Positions 53,701 through 62,758 of a stretch of 64,000 bases of DNA are shown here, piece by piece. Where the stretch lies: contig NW_008705563.1 of NCBI RefSeq assembly GCF_000186865.1, forward strand, positions 2,350,286-2,414,285, read 5' to 3'. Every line of letters begins with the position of its first letter. The first letter of the stretch is position 1. The DNA comes from Aureococcus anophagefferens. Lineage: Eukaryota; Sar; Pelagophyceae; Pelagomonadales; Pelagomonadaceae. A model generated the notes under the pieces. It worked only from the letters and a program-made list of their open reading frames with translations, did not search any database and was not told the DNA's origin. The translations under genes and the position numbers were made by a program.

Positions 53701-56401
53701 ATGGGGGAGCCGCCGAGGGACGGGAAGAAGAACGACGTCCAGCGCGAGGACGAGATCCGCCGCCTCCAGGAGATGGTCTCGTCCCTCCAGGTCGGCGTCG
53801 AGGAACTGAAAAAGAAGCCGCGGAAGGGCTCGCGGAAGCTGAAGCGGCGGCCCAGTCGGGGCGACGAGGCCAAGGACGACGACGAGGCGGCGCCGACGCC
53901 CGCGGCCGCGCCGGCGCCCCCGGAGCGCGCGCTGCCGGCCAAGACGAAATACGTGAGCTTCACCGCGCGCGGCCACGGCCGCGTCGAGACGGAGCAGAGC
54001 CGCGGCGCCGCGGAAGAGCCGGAGAGCATCGAGGAGCTGACGCACCGGTCGCTGGAGTCGATCCACGACTCGAAGGGCCGCGAGGGCAAGAAGGGCAGCT
54101 TCCTCCTGCACAAAGCGCGGAAGCCCAAGCTCGACGAGAAGGTCAACGCGGAGCACGCGCCCTTCCCCAAGCAGCCGCGGAGGCGCGTCTTCCCCGTCCA
54201 GGACCCGCGCACGGACGCGCGCTTCGGCTGGGACGTCTGGTTGATGGTGTTGATCTTCTACGTCATGCTCGTGACGCCGTTCCAGATCAGCTTCACGCGC
54301 GCGCCGGACGATTTCGTGGACAACTTCACGGCGGGCGACCCGCCGGGCTACAACAAGTACATCGTGCTGGCGGTGCTCAACGGCGTCGTCGACATCATGT
54401 TCTTCGCGGATCTCTGCCTCTGCTTCAACACGGCGTTCTTCGAGGACAACGAGTGGGTCGTCTCCCGGCGGCGCATCGCGGTCAACTACGTGTGCTCCTG
54501 GTTCCTGCTGGACCTCCTGTCGATTTTACCGTACCAGCTCATCAGCACGAGGAGCGGCTTCCTGAAGATGATCAGGATGGTGCGCCTCATGAAGATGCTC
54601 CGGGTCCTCAAGCAGCCGCGCATCATGGCGCGCATCGCCGCGCGGAACACGATGCGCGCGGGCCAGCAGGCCGTCTGCAAGTACATCGCCATCCTGCTCT
54701 TCCTGCTGCACTGGACGGCCTGCGCCATCCGCATGATCGCGGCGGTGACGCTCGACGACTGCCACAAGAAGCGCGGCGGCCTCGAGAATTGGCGCCCGGA
54801 CAGCGACTGCGCGATGACGGTGCTCGCGCGGTTCTGGAACCGGGGCATCTGGGCCCAGTACGTCGACGCGCTGACCTGGGCCCTGGGCACGCTCCAGGGC
54901 GACTTCTTCACGACGAACCTCGCCGAGCAGGTGCTCTGCCTCATCGTCGGCCTCGTGGGCTGCATCGTCATGGCGTTCCTCATCGGCGACCTGTGCAACG
55001 TCGTCGGCAACATGGACCCCGTGGGCAACGACTACACGATGACGCTGGACATGCTCAACTCCTACCTGGACGAGCAGAACACGCCGCCGGCGCTGCGGAT
55101 GAAGCTCCGCGAGTACATGGGCCTCGCGGAGAAGACGTTCCGCGACGAGCAGCACAAGCGCATCCTCGAGCGGCTCTCGCCGACCCTCAAGGCCATCGTC
55201 GCACACCAGAACCTCGGCCGCGAGGTCGCCCGCATCGGCTTCTACGAGCAGGCCGTGCGCCGCACGTTCCGCCTTTACCCGGGCACGCGCTTCGCGGTCT
55301 ACCCGAAATCCAAGAATCGGCAGGACCGGCCCGGCCCGCTGCGGCCCTGCGTCATCACGCACGTCGACGACGCCCTGCTCTTCTCCGTGCGCTACGACGA
55401 CGACCAGTCCGAGGAGCACGACCTCGTGCACTCGCGCGTCGACGTCCACAGCTACGAGCTCGGGTTCGAGTTCGAGCGCGACATCAACCGCTTCATCTAC
55501 GAGCACGACAACTTCGTGCTCGCCGTGAGCCATTTATTATCGACGAAATTCTTCATGGACCGGGACTTCCTGATCCACCAGAACATGACGCCGAACGAGG
55601 AGATGTACGTGATCCAAAACGGGCGCTGCATCTGCTGGGGCGAGAAGCGGCGTCGAGCGACGGGCGCGTGTTTCGCGCGAATGTCGCCCGAAGATGTGAA
55701 GACATCCGACCCCGTCGCACGTGGTAGGCGAGAAGTCCATCAACCCCATCCTCTCCTTCAAATTGTTCTCGGCCAAGATGACCATCGGCGAGGACATCTG
55801 CATGCTCACGGTCGGCGACAAGAAGCCGCGGCCGCGGCTCTACACCGTGCGCGCGTGCGCGACGACGGAGGTCTACGCGCTCTCCGGCGTCGACTTCGTG
55901 GCCTTGATGGACGAGGGCATGTTCTACGCCTTTCCGAAGCACATGCGCGCCTACGGCTGCTGGCAGATGATCCGCTACGACCTGATCAGGCGCTCGCGGG
56001 AGCTCGTCGACCACCGCCGCATCGGCGCGGTCTCCGTGTTGGAGATCGTTCCGGAGGCGGCGACGGTCGTGCCGCCGGAGTCCCTGCGCGAGGTCGCCGG
56101 GCGCGTGCTCAGCAAGCTCGGCGCCGCGGCGACCGCGCCGCGCGACGCCGTCGCGGGCCGCCTGGCGACGGCCGGCGAGGAGACGATGCGCGCGCTGCAC
56201 CACCTCGAGAGCGTCCTCGACCATCCGGAGCACCACACGACGGCGACGGCCGTCGCCGTCGCCTCGGGCCTCGAGCCCATCATCTCGCCGAGGAGGACCG
56301 TCGGCGGCGCGCCCGAGCCCGTCGGCTTCGGCTGCGCCGGCGACCCGAGCGCGGACTTCTTCGCCGGGGCCATATGCGGCGCGACGAGCCGGGGCTCCTG
56401 A
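53701..56401 (+). CDS. voltage-gated, cyclic-nucleotide-binding-type cation channel with atypical pore
   Basis: About 875 residues. N-terminal coiled coil, then S1 (about 175-197, VWLMVLIFYVMLV), S2, S3 and S4 (about 286-303, FLKMIRMVRLMKMLRVLK, basic residue every third). S5, pore and S6 run about 320-440. The pore reads ALTWALGTLQGDFFTTNLAEQ, lacking the GYG of potassium channels. A C-linker follows, then an insert RFAVYPKSKNRQDRPGPL...LLFSVRYDDDQSEEHDLV that looks Tudor-like. The cNBD starts at EEMYVIQNGRCICWG and continues after an intron of 76 nt (55652-55727) or 58 nt (55670-55727) at GEKSINPILSFKLFSAKMTIGEDICML. Plasma or organelle membrane. The stop at 56399-56401 is in the second frame. 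Confidence 0.88.
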
Positions 56402-56756
56402 CGCGCCGTCCCGGTCCTCAACATCCTTGCCTGTCCTCGCCGTCCCCGCCGTCCTCGCCGTCCTCAGCATCTTCTGCCCTCGTCCCGGTCCTCAGAATCG
56501 TCGCCGTCCCCGCCGTCCTCGCGCAAGTAGCGCTGTATTCTGGTTGCTGATATTCATTAAAGTCTTACCTAAAGACGGCTGTCGAAGGACGAGCTGGGGC
56601 GAAGTTGACAGAAAGTTTGACTTCAACAACGAGAAGCTCTCTCTGATGCTCTCTCTTGGCGCCGAAGCCACAAATCGTGGCCACCGGCGCCGTCGTCCTT
56701 CGACGCCGTCGTAGTCGTCGTCTCAACAGCTTCGTCAACTCAACAGCGAGAGAGAG
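56402..56756. other. 355-bp spacer: pyrimidine-rich repeats then leader
   Basis: From 56405 to 56525 short, imperfect repeats of CCGTCCTCGCCGTC/CCCGGTCCTCA type occur, probably channel 3' flank. A less GC-rich part with ATTCATTAAAGTC at 56551-56563 could be a poly(A) region. The rest is probably the promoter and leader of the C2 gene, ending in AGAGAGAGATG. No gene seen. Confidence 0.5.
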
Positions 56757-57476
56757 ATGTGGGGCCCGCCGCCGCGGCGGCGCTGGGGCCCGCGGCCCTG
56801 GGGCCCGCGGCCCCTCTGGGGCCCCGGCGTCGTCGTCGTCGGCGGCCCCGGCTACTACGACCGCCGCGGCTACTACCCGCCGGGCCCGCAGTACGCCGTC
56901 GCCCAGCCGCCGCGGCTCCGCGTGACGTTCCACTGCGGCGCGGGCATCGTCGACAAGGGCTGGACGGGCGGGCAGGACGTGCAGTGCGTCGTCTTCGCCT
57001 ACTACGGCGGCGAGCCCTTCTCGTCGGGCAAGTCGGGCCTCGCGCAGCGCGGCGGCGGCGACCCCGTCTGGACCTACGGCAACTCCGTGTCGCTGCACCT
57101 GCCGCACGAGGCGGCCGTCGAGGCCGTGTCGCTCAACGTGCAGGTCCGCTGCGCGAACACGTTCCTCTCCGACGCGGAGGTCGGCATGTGCGCGCTCGAG
57201 CGCATCCACGAGATCGCCGACGGCAACCCGCGCGAATTGCCCGTCGCGCCGCACGGCACGCTGACCGTGTCCGTGCAGTGGATCCCCGCGGACGTGCCCG
57301 CGCAGCGCGCGCCGCCGGCCCCGTACGCGGCGCCCCACTACGCGTCGCCGCCGCCCGTGCCCGCCTACGGGTCGCCGCCGCCCGTGCGCGCCGTGCCCGC
57401 GGGCGCGGAGCCGGAGCTCGCGTCGGCCGTCTACGTCGACGACCACCCGCCGAAGAAGGCCGACGGGCAGCTCTAG
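56757..57476 (+). CDS. C2-domain protein with Pro/Trp/Gly-rich ends
   Basis: 239 residues. The N-terminal 55 residues are a WGPRP/GPG low-complexity arm. Residues 55-185 form a C2-like sandwich: RLRVTFHCGAGIVDKGWTGGQDVQCVVFAYYGGEPF, DPVWTYGNSVSLHLP, AVSLNVQVRCANTFLSDAEVGMCALERI and GTLTVSVQW. Canonical Asp calcium ligands are only partly visible, so calcium binding is unsure. The C-terminus is Pro/Tyr-rich with a duplicated YxSPPPV unit. This shape suits a membrane-associated adaptor. The stop is 10 bp from the convergent GST-like gene. Confidence 0.8.
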   Translation: MWGPPPRRRWGPRPWGPRPLWGPGVVVVGGPGYYDRRGYYPPGPQYAVAQPPRLRVTFHCGAGIVDKGWTGGQDVQCVVFAYYGGEPFSSGKSGLAQRGGGDPVWTYGNSVSLHLPHEAAVEAVSLNVQVRCANTFLSDAEVGMCALERIHEIADGNPRELPVAPHGTLTVSVQWIPADVPAQRAPPAPYAAPHYASPPPVPAYGSPPPVRAVPAGAEPELASAVYVDDHPPKKADGQL

Positions 57477-57486
57477 ATTTTTGTGC

Positions 57487-58905
57487 TTAGAGCTGGTCCA
57501 TGACCCAGGTGAGGTGCGCGCGGAGCTGGCGCGCGGCCGCGTAGTCGAGGTCCCGGGGCACGCCGACGCGCCTCCGGAGGTAGTCGAGCGCGGCCTTGGT
57601 CGGCTCCGCGGACTCGGCGCCGTCGGCGTCGTTCTTCGCGACGGCGTTGCCGTCGACGCCGTGGAGGAGCGCCGCCGCCGCGTGGCGCAGCGCCGCGTCG
57701 ACGTCGGCCTCGTGCCAGCGCACGGGGCTCGCGTTGTTCGGGTCCGCCAGCGGCGCCGTCACCGGCGGCACGCCCGGCGGCGCGTGCGCGCGCATCGCGA
57801 AGGTCGCGACGGCGTCGCGGTTCTCGACGAGGCGCCGCGCGGCCGCGCGCCGCGCGGCGCCGTCGTCGCGCGCGCCGACGAGGGGCTGGAGCGGCGCCGC
57901 GTCGAGCGCGTCCAAAGTCCACTCGCCGCCGTCGAGGGCCGCGCGGAACGGCTCGCCGCCGGCCTCGGGCGAGCAGCCGCCGAGCTGCGGCGGCAGGTCC
58001 ATCGCGTGCGTGTAGTAGTCGGACTGCGACGCCCGGAACGACGCCCGCGACTCCATGGCGTCGAACCACGCCGCGACGCCCGGGTAGGCCTCGGCGTCGC
58101 GGACCCGGAAGCCCTTGTAGTAGAGCAACGACGCCTCCGCGCGCTCGAGGAACGAGCAGAAGAGGAGGTCGACGAGGCTCAGCTCCTCGCCGAGGAAGAA
58201 GCCGCCCGCCGTGGACCTCAGGAACCCGTCGACCCGCGACAGCTGGCCCTCGAAGGTCGACCGCGCGCCGCCGCCGACGCCCGGGGGCGCGCGGAGCCAG
58301 CCCAGCCACGCGGACCCGAGCTGCCGCTCGAGGCCCATGAGGTCGCGGATGTCGTCGACGCCGCCCGGCGGGAGCAGCGACCTGTCGCCGCCGAACTCGC
58401 GCTCCAGCGCGAGCATGATGGACACGCTGTCCGTGATGAGGCGGCCGTCGAGCTCGACGACCGGCAGCAGGCCGCCCGCGTCGCGCTCGAACCACGCGGG
58501 CTTCGAGCCGTAGCAGCGCATGTTGATGCGCTCCACCCGGTAGGGGATGCGCTTCTCCTCGAGCTGCATCCAGACCTTCTGGCAGTAGGGGCACCAGCTC
58601 GACCCGTCGCGGTACAGGGTGACGCGCGGCTCGTAGCCGTCCTTCTCGTCGAAGAGCCGCAGGTTCGCGGACGCGCTCGGCGGCCCGCGGCCGGACGCGA
58701 CGAGCGACGCGAAACCGGCCTCCTCAGTCGTCGACTGCGCCTCGAGGCTCGCCGCCAGCGCCTCCCAGGTCGGCGCGCGGTCCAGCACCAGCGCCGAGGG
58801 CGGCGCCTTCTGCCGCAACAGATCCGCCGCCTTGCCGACCCAACCCTTGCCGCCGGACAGCGCCGACGCGGCGCAGCCGAGGGTGAGGATGCGCAGCATG
58901 AGCAT
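57487..58905 (-). CDS. glutathione S-transferase-like protein, copy A (intact)
   Basis: 472 residues from MLMLRILTLGCAASALSGGK (signal or plastid-leader-like start). The thioredoxin-fold half has VTLYRDGSSWCPYCQKVWMQLEEKRIPYRVERINM with a glutaredoxin-like W104-CPYC pair, KPAWFERDAGGLLPVVELDGRLITDSVSIMLALE (cis-Pro and DS glutathione-contact motifs), as in omega-type GSTs. The helical half (QLSRVDGFLRSTAGGFFLGEELSLVDLLFCSFLERA, GVAAWFDAMESRASFRAS) follows. About 160 extra C-terminal residues are unlike standard GSTs. Two active-site Cys suggest thioltransferase activity. This copy lacks the introner found in copy B. Confidence 0.88.
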   Translation of the reverse strand: MLMLRILTLGCAASALSGGKGWVGKAADLLRQKAPPSALVLDRAPTWEALAASLEAQSTTEEAGFASLVASGRGPPSASANLRLFDEKDGYEPRVTLYRDGSSWCPYCQKVWMQLEEKRIPYRVERINMRCYGSKPAWFERDAGGLLPVVELDGRLITDSVSIMLALEREFGGDRSLLPPGGVDDIRDLMGLERQLGSAWLGWLRAPPGVGGGARSTFEGQLSRVDGFLRSTAGGFFLGEELSLVDLLFCSFLERAEASLLYYKGFRVRDAEAYPGVAAWFDAMESRASFRASQSDYYTHAMDLPPQLGGCSPEAGGEPFRAALDGGEWTLDALDAAPLQPLVGARDDGAARRAAARRLVENRDAVATFAMRAHAPPGVPPVTAPLADPNNASPVRWHEADVDAALRHAAAALLHGVDGNAVAKNDADGAESAEPTKAALDYLRRRVGVPRDLDYAAARQLRAHLTWVMDQL

Positions 58906-59093
58906 GGCGCTGTCGCCGAGCGCGATCTGCGTGGCGCTGGAGAGCTCGAGAGCGACCGAGCTCGAGCGCGATCGAGCTCGATCGGGTTCGTGTCGGGTGC
59001 GTCGCCGGTCCGTGTCGCCACTGTCGGCGCCCGCACACATGAGCCGCAGCCCCCTTTCGAGCTCGTGTGTACTAAAGCTCCCGTGTTTGTTAT

Positions 59094-60161
59094 CTAGAGT
59101 CCGCGCGCGTCGAGTTGGGCGAGGACACCGCGGGCCTTCTCGGCGATCTCGACGTTCGTGCCCGCCGCCGCGCGCTCGAGCCAGGGGCGGGCTGCGACGT
59201 AGTCCGGGCGCCCGCCAACCATACCGTTCACGTACATAACAGCGATGCCATATATCGCATGGGCGTAGCCCTGCTTCGCTGACAGCAGAAACAGCCGCAT
59301 GGCCTCGTCGTACTTTCCCTCTTTGCGCACGCCCATTGCGAGATTGCACTGTGCCGCCGCGTCACCCCGATCCACGGCCATGCGATAGAGCTGCCTCGCC
59401 TTGTTCAGGTCCATCTTCACGCCGAGTCCGAGACCGTAAAGAGCGCCCAGTGCGTTCATTGCATCTACGTTTCCGAGCTCGACGGCGCGTTTGTAGAGCT
59501 TTGCGGCCTTCTTCGCTGATTTCACGAGCCCGAACGCGCCGTCGCGGTAGAAGTGCCCCAAATACAAGATCGCGTCTGGGACTTCGTTCTCCGCGTGGCG
59601 ACGTATGCCCGCCACGTATGCCTCTTTACTCTTCGGATATGGTGCACGGCACAGAGCGCACGGTTGCTTCCCGTGCTTTTCGTTGCACCGAGTGCAGATC
59701 GTCCGAGCGCAACATGGAGTCATTTCGAAGTGGTAGTTCACGTCCCAGTCCTCGTAGCAAATCGGGCATCGCGAGCCTTGGCGCGTGGATAATGGCTCCG
59801 GCTCCGGGTTCGCCTCGCGCCGCGCCCGCGCCGCCTCGTGCTCCGCGGCGATGCGCGCGCGGACCTCGTCGGCGTGCGACCGCGGCGCGGGGCCGTAGAC
59901 GACGTCCCGCGGGGGCGGCGTCGGGGCCTCCGCCTCCGCCGCGCGTTCGTCTCGAATTTTCTTACAGGCCTTCCGGTGGCCCCGCTCGCGCCAGTCGATG
60001 CGTTGGCAGGCGACCGTACAATATTGAGCCGTGCCGCAGGGGCATGGGAGCTTCGCTTTCGCCGAGCAAATCGTGCACAGCTTGCGGAGCTTGGCGTTCT
60101 TCGCCCGGGCCATTCGCTGTTCATACTCCCGCTTTTTCACCATCCACTCAGGCTCCTTCAT
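59094..60161 (-). CDS. MYND/RING-like/Sel1-repeat protein, copy A (5' end uncertain)
   Basis: First available ATG (60161) gives MKEPEWMVKKREYEQRMARA, 355 residues. The frame is open upstream to the gap (VLSGGDEHDE) but without the ATG present in copy B, so the start may be lost or lie in the N-run. Domains: MYND finger (CTICSAKAKLPCPCGTAQYC...C...H...C), Arg/Glu linker with TPPPRDVVYGPAPR, RING-like finger (CPICYEDWDVNYHFEMTPCCARTIC...CALC), and four Sel1 repeats (AAKLYKRAVELGNVDAMNALGALYGLGLGV and others). Probably a scaffold or ubiquitin-linked adaptor. Third codon positions are visibly less GC-rich than in neighbouring genes. Confidence 0.85.
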   Translation of the reverse strand: MKEPEWMVKKREYEQRMARAKNAKLRKLCTICSAKAKLPCPCGTAQYCTVACQRIDWRERGHRKACKKIRDERAAEAEAPTPPPRDVVYGPAPRSHADEVRARIAAEHEAARARREANPEPEPLSTRQGSRCPICYEDWDVNYHFEMTPCCARTICTRCNEKHGKQPCALCRAPYPKSKEAYVAGIRRHAENEVPDAILYLGHFYRDGAFGLVKSAKKAAKLYKRAVELGNVDAMNALGALYGLGLGVKMDLNKARQLYRMAVDRGDAAAQCNLAMGVRKEGKYDEAMRLFLLSAKQGYAHAIYGIAVMYVNGMVGGRPDYVAARPWLERAAAGTNVEIAEKARGVLAQLDARGL

Positions 60162-60208
60162 CTCGTCGTGCTCGTCTCCCCCCGATAGGACCCCGCACCA
60201 AAAATCGC

Positions 60209-60258
60209 NNNNNNNNNNNNNNNNNNNNNNNNNNNNNNNNNNNNNNNNNNNNNNNNNN
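60209..60258. other. assembly gap (50 N) at the duplication boundary
   Basis: A round 50-base N-run between the MYND copy A 5' end and the middle of GST copy B. It probably reflects collapse or mis-join of near-identical tandem units. Confidence 0.98.
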
Positions 60259-61217
60259 AGAAGAGGAGGTCGACGAGGCTCAGCTCCTCGCCGAGGAAGA
60301 AGCCGCCCGCCGTGGACCTCAGGAACCCGTCGACCCGCGACAGCTGGCCCTCGAAGGTCGACCGCGCGCCGCCGCCGACGCCCGGGGGCGCGCGGAGCCA
60401 GCCCAGCCACGCGGACCCGAGCTGCCGCCTGTGTGCGAAACAACCACTGGTTTGGGACGTCCCGACCAAAGTTTGAAATTCTCTAGCTCGGTCAATTCGG
60501 AGTCGATTTGGCTGATTTTTGGATGGATCGATTGCTCTTGTCCAGTTCTCGAAGCACGGTGGAAATTTTTGTGTCAAAACATTCGAATACGCTCACATTG
60601 AAGTCGGGTTGAAGATTTGATTGCCACACAGGCTCCCGCTCGAGGCCCATGAGGTCGCGGATGTCGTCGACGCCGCCCGGCGGGAGCAGCGACCTGTCGC
60701 CGCCGAACTCGCGCTCCAGCGCGAGCATGATGGACACGCTGTCCGTGATGAGCCGGCCGTCGAGCTCGACGACCGGCAGCAGGCCGCCCGCGTCGCGCTC
60801 GAACCACGCGGGCTTCGAGCCGTAGCAGCGCATGTTGATGCGCTCCACCCTGTAGGGGATGCGCTTCTCCTCGAGCTGCATCCAGACCTTCTGGCAGTAG
60901 GGGCACCAGCTCGACCCGTCGCGGTACAGGGTGACGCGCGGCTCGTAGCCGTCCGGCTCGTCGAAGAGCCGCAGGTTCGCGGACGCGCTCGGCGGCCCGC
61001 GGCCGGACGCGACGAGCGACGCGAAACCGGCCTCCTCCGTCGTCGACTGCGCCTCGAGGCTCGCCGCCAGCGCCTCCCAGGTCGGCGCGCGGTCCAGCAC
61101 CAGCGCCGAGGGCGGCGCCTTCTGCCGCAACAGATCCGCCGCCTTGCCGACCCAACCCTTGCCGCCGGACAGCGCCGACGCGGCGCAGCCGAGGGTGAGG
61201 ATGCGCAGCATGAGCAT
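60259..61217 (-). CDS. GST-like protein, copy B, interrupted by an introner and truncated by a gap
   Basis: Starts MLMLRILTLG at 61217, and the N-terminal 190 residues match copy A almost exactly, including SSWCPYCQKVW. At GLE|R the reading is broken by a 211-nt intron-like insert (60639-60429). Removing it with the GC donor and the AG end restores LERQLGSAWLGW exactly as in copy A. The exon then continues to GEELSLVDLLF and runs into the N-run. About 224 C-terminal codons are unseen. It may be a full gene cut by misassembly or a truncated copy. Confidence 0.85.
60421..60639 (-). mobile_element. introner-like element with 8-bp target-site duplication
   Basis: Element 60429-60631 (203 bp) begins CTGTGTGCG and ends CCACACAG, giving inverted termini CTGTGTG/CACACAG. 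It is flanked by 8-bp repeats GCTGCCGC (60421-60428) and GCTCCCGC (60632-60639), one mismatch. The undisturbed site GAGCTGCCGCTCGAGG is present in copy A near 58317-58332. On the coding strand the first target copy supplies GC as 5' splice site, and the element's terminal ACACAG supplies the 3' splice site. No transposase frame: non-autonomous. Less GC-rich than flanking exons. Confidence 0.9.
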
Positions 61218-61570
61218 GGCGCTGTCGCAATCTGCGCGTTGGCGTCGCAGAGCTCGAGCAGAGCGCGATCTGCGTGGCGCTGGAGAGCTCGACGGTCGAT
61301 CCCGATCGGGCCCGTGTCGGGCATGGTGTCGGGTGCGACTTCCGTCGCCCGGGCTCCGTCGACGGACTCGTGACGGACGCGTGCCTCGCCCCGGAGGCCC
61401 GCGCCTTCGCCACGGCGAGGCCGAGCTGCGAAGCCCGGACGACGCAGCGAAGCCGGGGCAACAGCTGCCGCGGCCGCGGAAGGGGTCCCGATCGCCGCCG
61501 CGGCCCGCGTCCGTGTCGGCGCCCGCGGCGCTGGCGAGCTCGTGTGTACTAAAGCTCCCGTGTTTGTTAT
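61218..61570. other. 353-bp spacer between MYND copy B and GST copy B
   Basis: Both ends resemble the 188-bp spacer of module A (61540-61570 shares CGAGCTCGTGTGTACTAAAGC with 59057-59077; the GST leader is also similar), with unrelated-looking extra sequence between about 61310 and 61530. Contains short AGCTCGAGCAGAGC/AGCTCGACGG-type repeats. Must hold the GST promoter and the MYND 3' region. No gene supported. Confidence 0.55.
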
Positions 61571-62677
61571 CTAGAGTCCGCGCGCGTCGAGTTGGGCGAG
61601 GACAACGCGGGCCTTCTCGACGACCTCGTCGTCCGTGCCCGCCGCCGCGCGCTCGAGCCAGGGGCGGGCTGCGACGTAGTCCGGGCGCCCGCCAACCATA
61701 CCGCTCATGTACATAAAACCGATGCCATATATCGCAGTGGCGTAGCCCTGCTTCGCTGACAGCAGAAACAGCCGCATGGCCTCGTCGTACTTTCCCTCTT
61801 TGCGCAAGCCCATTGCGAGATTGCTCTGTGCGTTCGCGTCACCCCGATCCACGGCCATGCGATAGAGCTGCCTCGCCTTGTTCGGGTCCATCTTCACGCC
61901 GAGTCCGAGACCGTAAAGAGCGCCCAATGCTGTCATTGCATGTACGTTTCCGAGCTCGACGGCGCGTTTGTAGAGCTTTGCGGCCTTCTTCTCTGATTTC
62001 ACGAGGCCGTACGCGCCGTCCCGGTAGAAGTTCCCCAAATACAAGACCGCGTCTGGGACTTCGTTCTCCGCGTGGCGACGTATGCCCGCCACGTATGCCT
62101 CATTGCTCTCCGGATATGGTGCACGGCACAGAGCGCACGGTTGCTTCCCGTGCTTAATGTGGCACCGAGTGCAGATCGTCCGAGCGCAACATGGAGTCAT
62201 TTCGAAGTGAAAGTTCACGTCCCAATCCTCGTAGCAAATCGGGCATCGCGAGCCTTGGCGCGCGGACAATGGCTCCGGCTCCGGGTTCGCCTCGCGCCGC
62301 GCCCGCGCCGCCTCGTGCTCCGCGGCGATGCGCGCGCGGACCTCGTCGGCGCCCGACCGCGGCGCGGGGCCGTAGACGACGTCCCGCGGGGGCGGCGTCG
62401 GGGCCTCCGCCCGCGCCGCCTCCGCCGCGCGCTCGTCTCGAATTTTCTTACAGGCCTTCCGGTGCCCGCGGTCGCGCCAATCGATCTTCTGACAGGCAAC
62501 TGTGCAGTACTGAGCAGTTCCGCAGGGGCATGGGAGCTTCGCCTTCTCCCCGCAAATCGTGCACAGCGTGCGGAGCTTGGCGTTCTTCGCCCGGGCCATT
62601 CGCTGTTCATACTCCCGCTTTTTCACCATCCACTCAGGCTCCTTCATCTCGTCGTGCTCGTCTCCCCCCGAGGCCAT
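61571..62677 (-). CDS. MYND/RING-like/Sel1-repeat protein, copy B (complete)
   Basis: 368 residues from MASGGDEHDEMKEPEWM; an ATG at 62722 adds 15. MYND finger at about 39-76 (CTICGEKAKLPCPCGTAQYCTVAC...RGHRKAC), RING-like finger at about 150-190 (CPICYEDWDVNFHFEMTPCCARTICTRC...CALC), then four Sel1 helices pairs (VPDAVLYLGNFYRDGAYGLVKSEKKAAKLYKRA, HAMTALGALYGLGLGVKMDPNKARQLYRMA, ANAQSNLAMGLRKEGKYDEAMRLF, TAIYGIGFMYMSGMVGG...AARPWLERAA). Sel1 arrays scaffold complexes such as ERAD ligases; a role with ubiquitin is inferred. It carries A/T-ending codons more often than other genes here. Confidence 0.9.
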   Translation of the reverse strand: MASGGDEHDEMKEPEWMVKKREYEQRMARAKNAKLRTLCTICGEKAKLPCPCGTAQYCTVACQKIDWRDRGHRKACKKIRDERAAEAARAEAPTPPPRDVVYGPAPRSGADEVRARIAAEHEAARARREANPEPEPLSARQGSRCPICYEDWDVNFHFEMTPCCARTICTRCHIKHGKQPCALCRAPYPESNEAYVAGIRRHAENEVPDAVLYLGNFYRDGAYGLVKSEKKAAKLYKRAVELGNVHAMTALGALYGLGLGVKMDPNKARQLYRMAVDRGDANAQSNLAMGLRKEGKYDEAMRLFLLSAKQGYATAIYGIGFMYMSGMVGGRPDYVAARPWLERAAAGTDDEVVEKARVVLAQLDARGL

Positions 62678-62758
62678 CGTCTCGCCGCCGTTTTCGCCCA
62701 CCCTACAGGGGAGCCCAGACAACCTCCTCCCACACCCCTCCTAAACCGCAGACACGAA

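Larger units (their letters stand above)
57487..62677 (-). repeat. tandem segmental duplication of a GST + MYND/Sel1 two-gene module
   Basis: Module A (57487-about 60170) and module B (60259-62677) hold the same pair in the same order and strand, with a period of about 2.3-2.5 kb. Aligned coding regions are nearly identical in the GST part and a little more diverged in the MYND part (for example RKLCTICSAKAK versus RTLCTICGEKAK). Module B lacks the counterpart of 57487-58157 (GST C-terminal 224 codons), missing at the gap. Its spacer between genes (61218-61570) is longer than in A (58906-59093). Confidence 0.93.
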
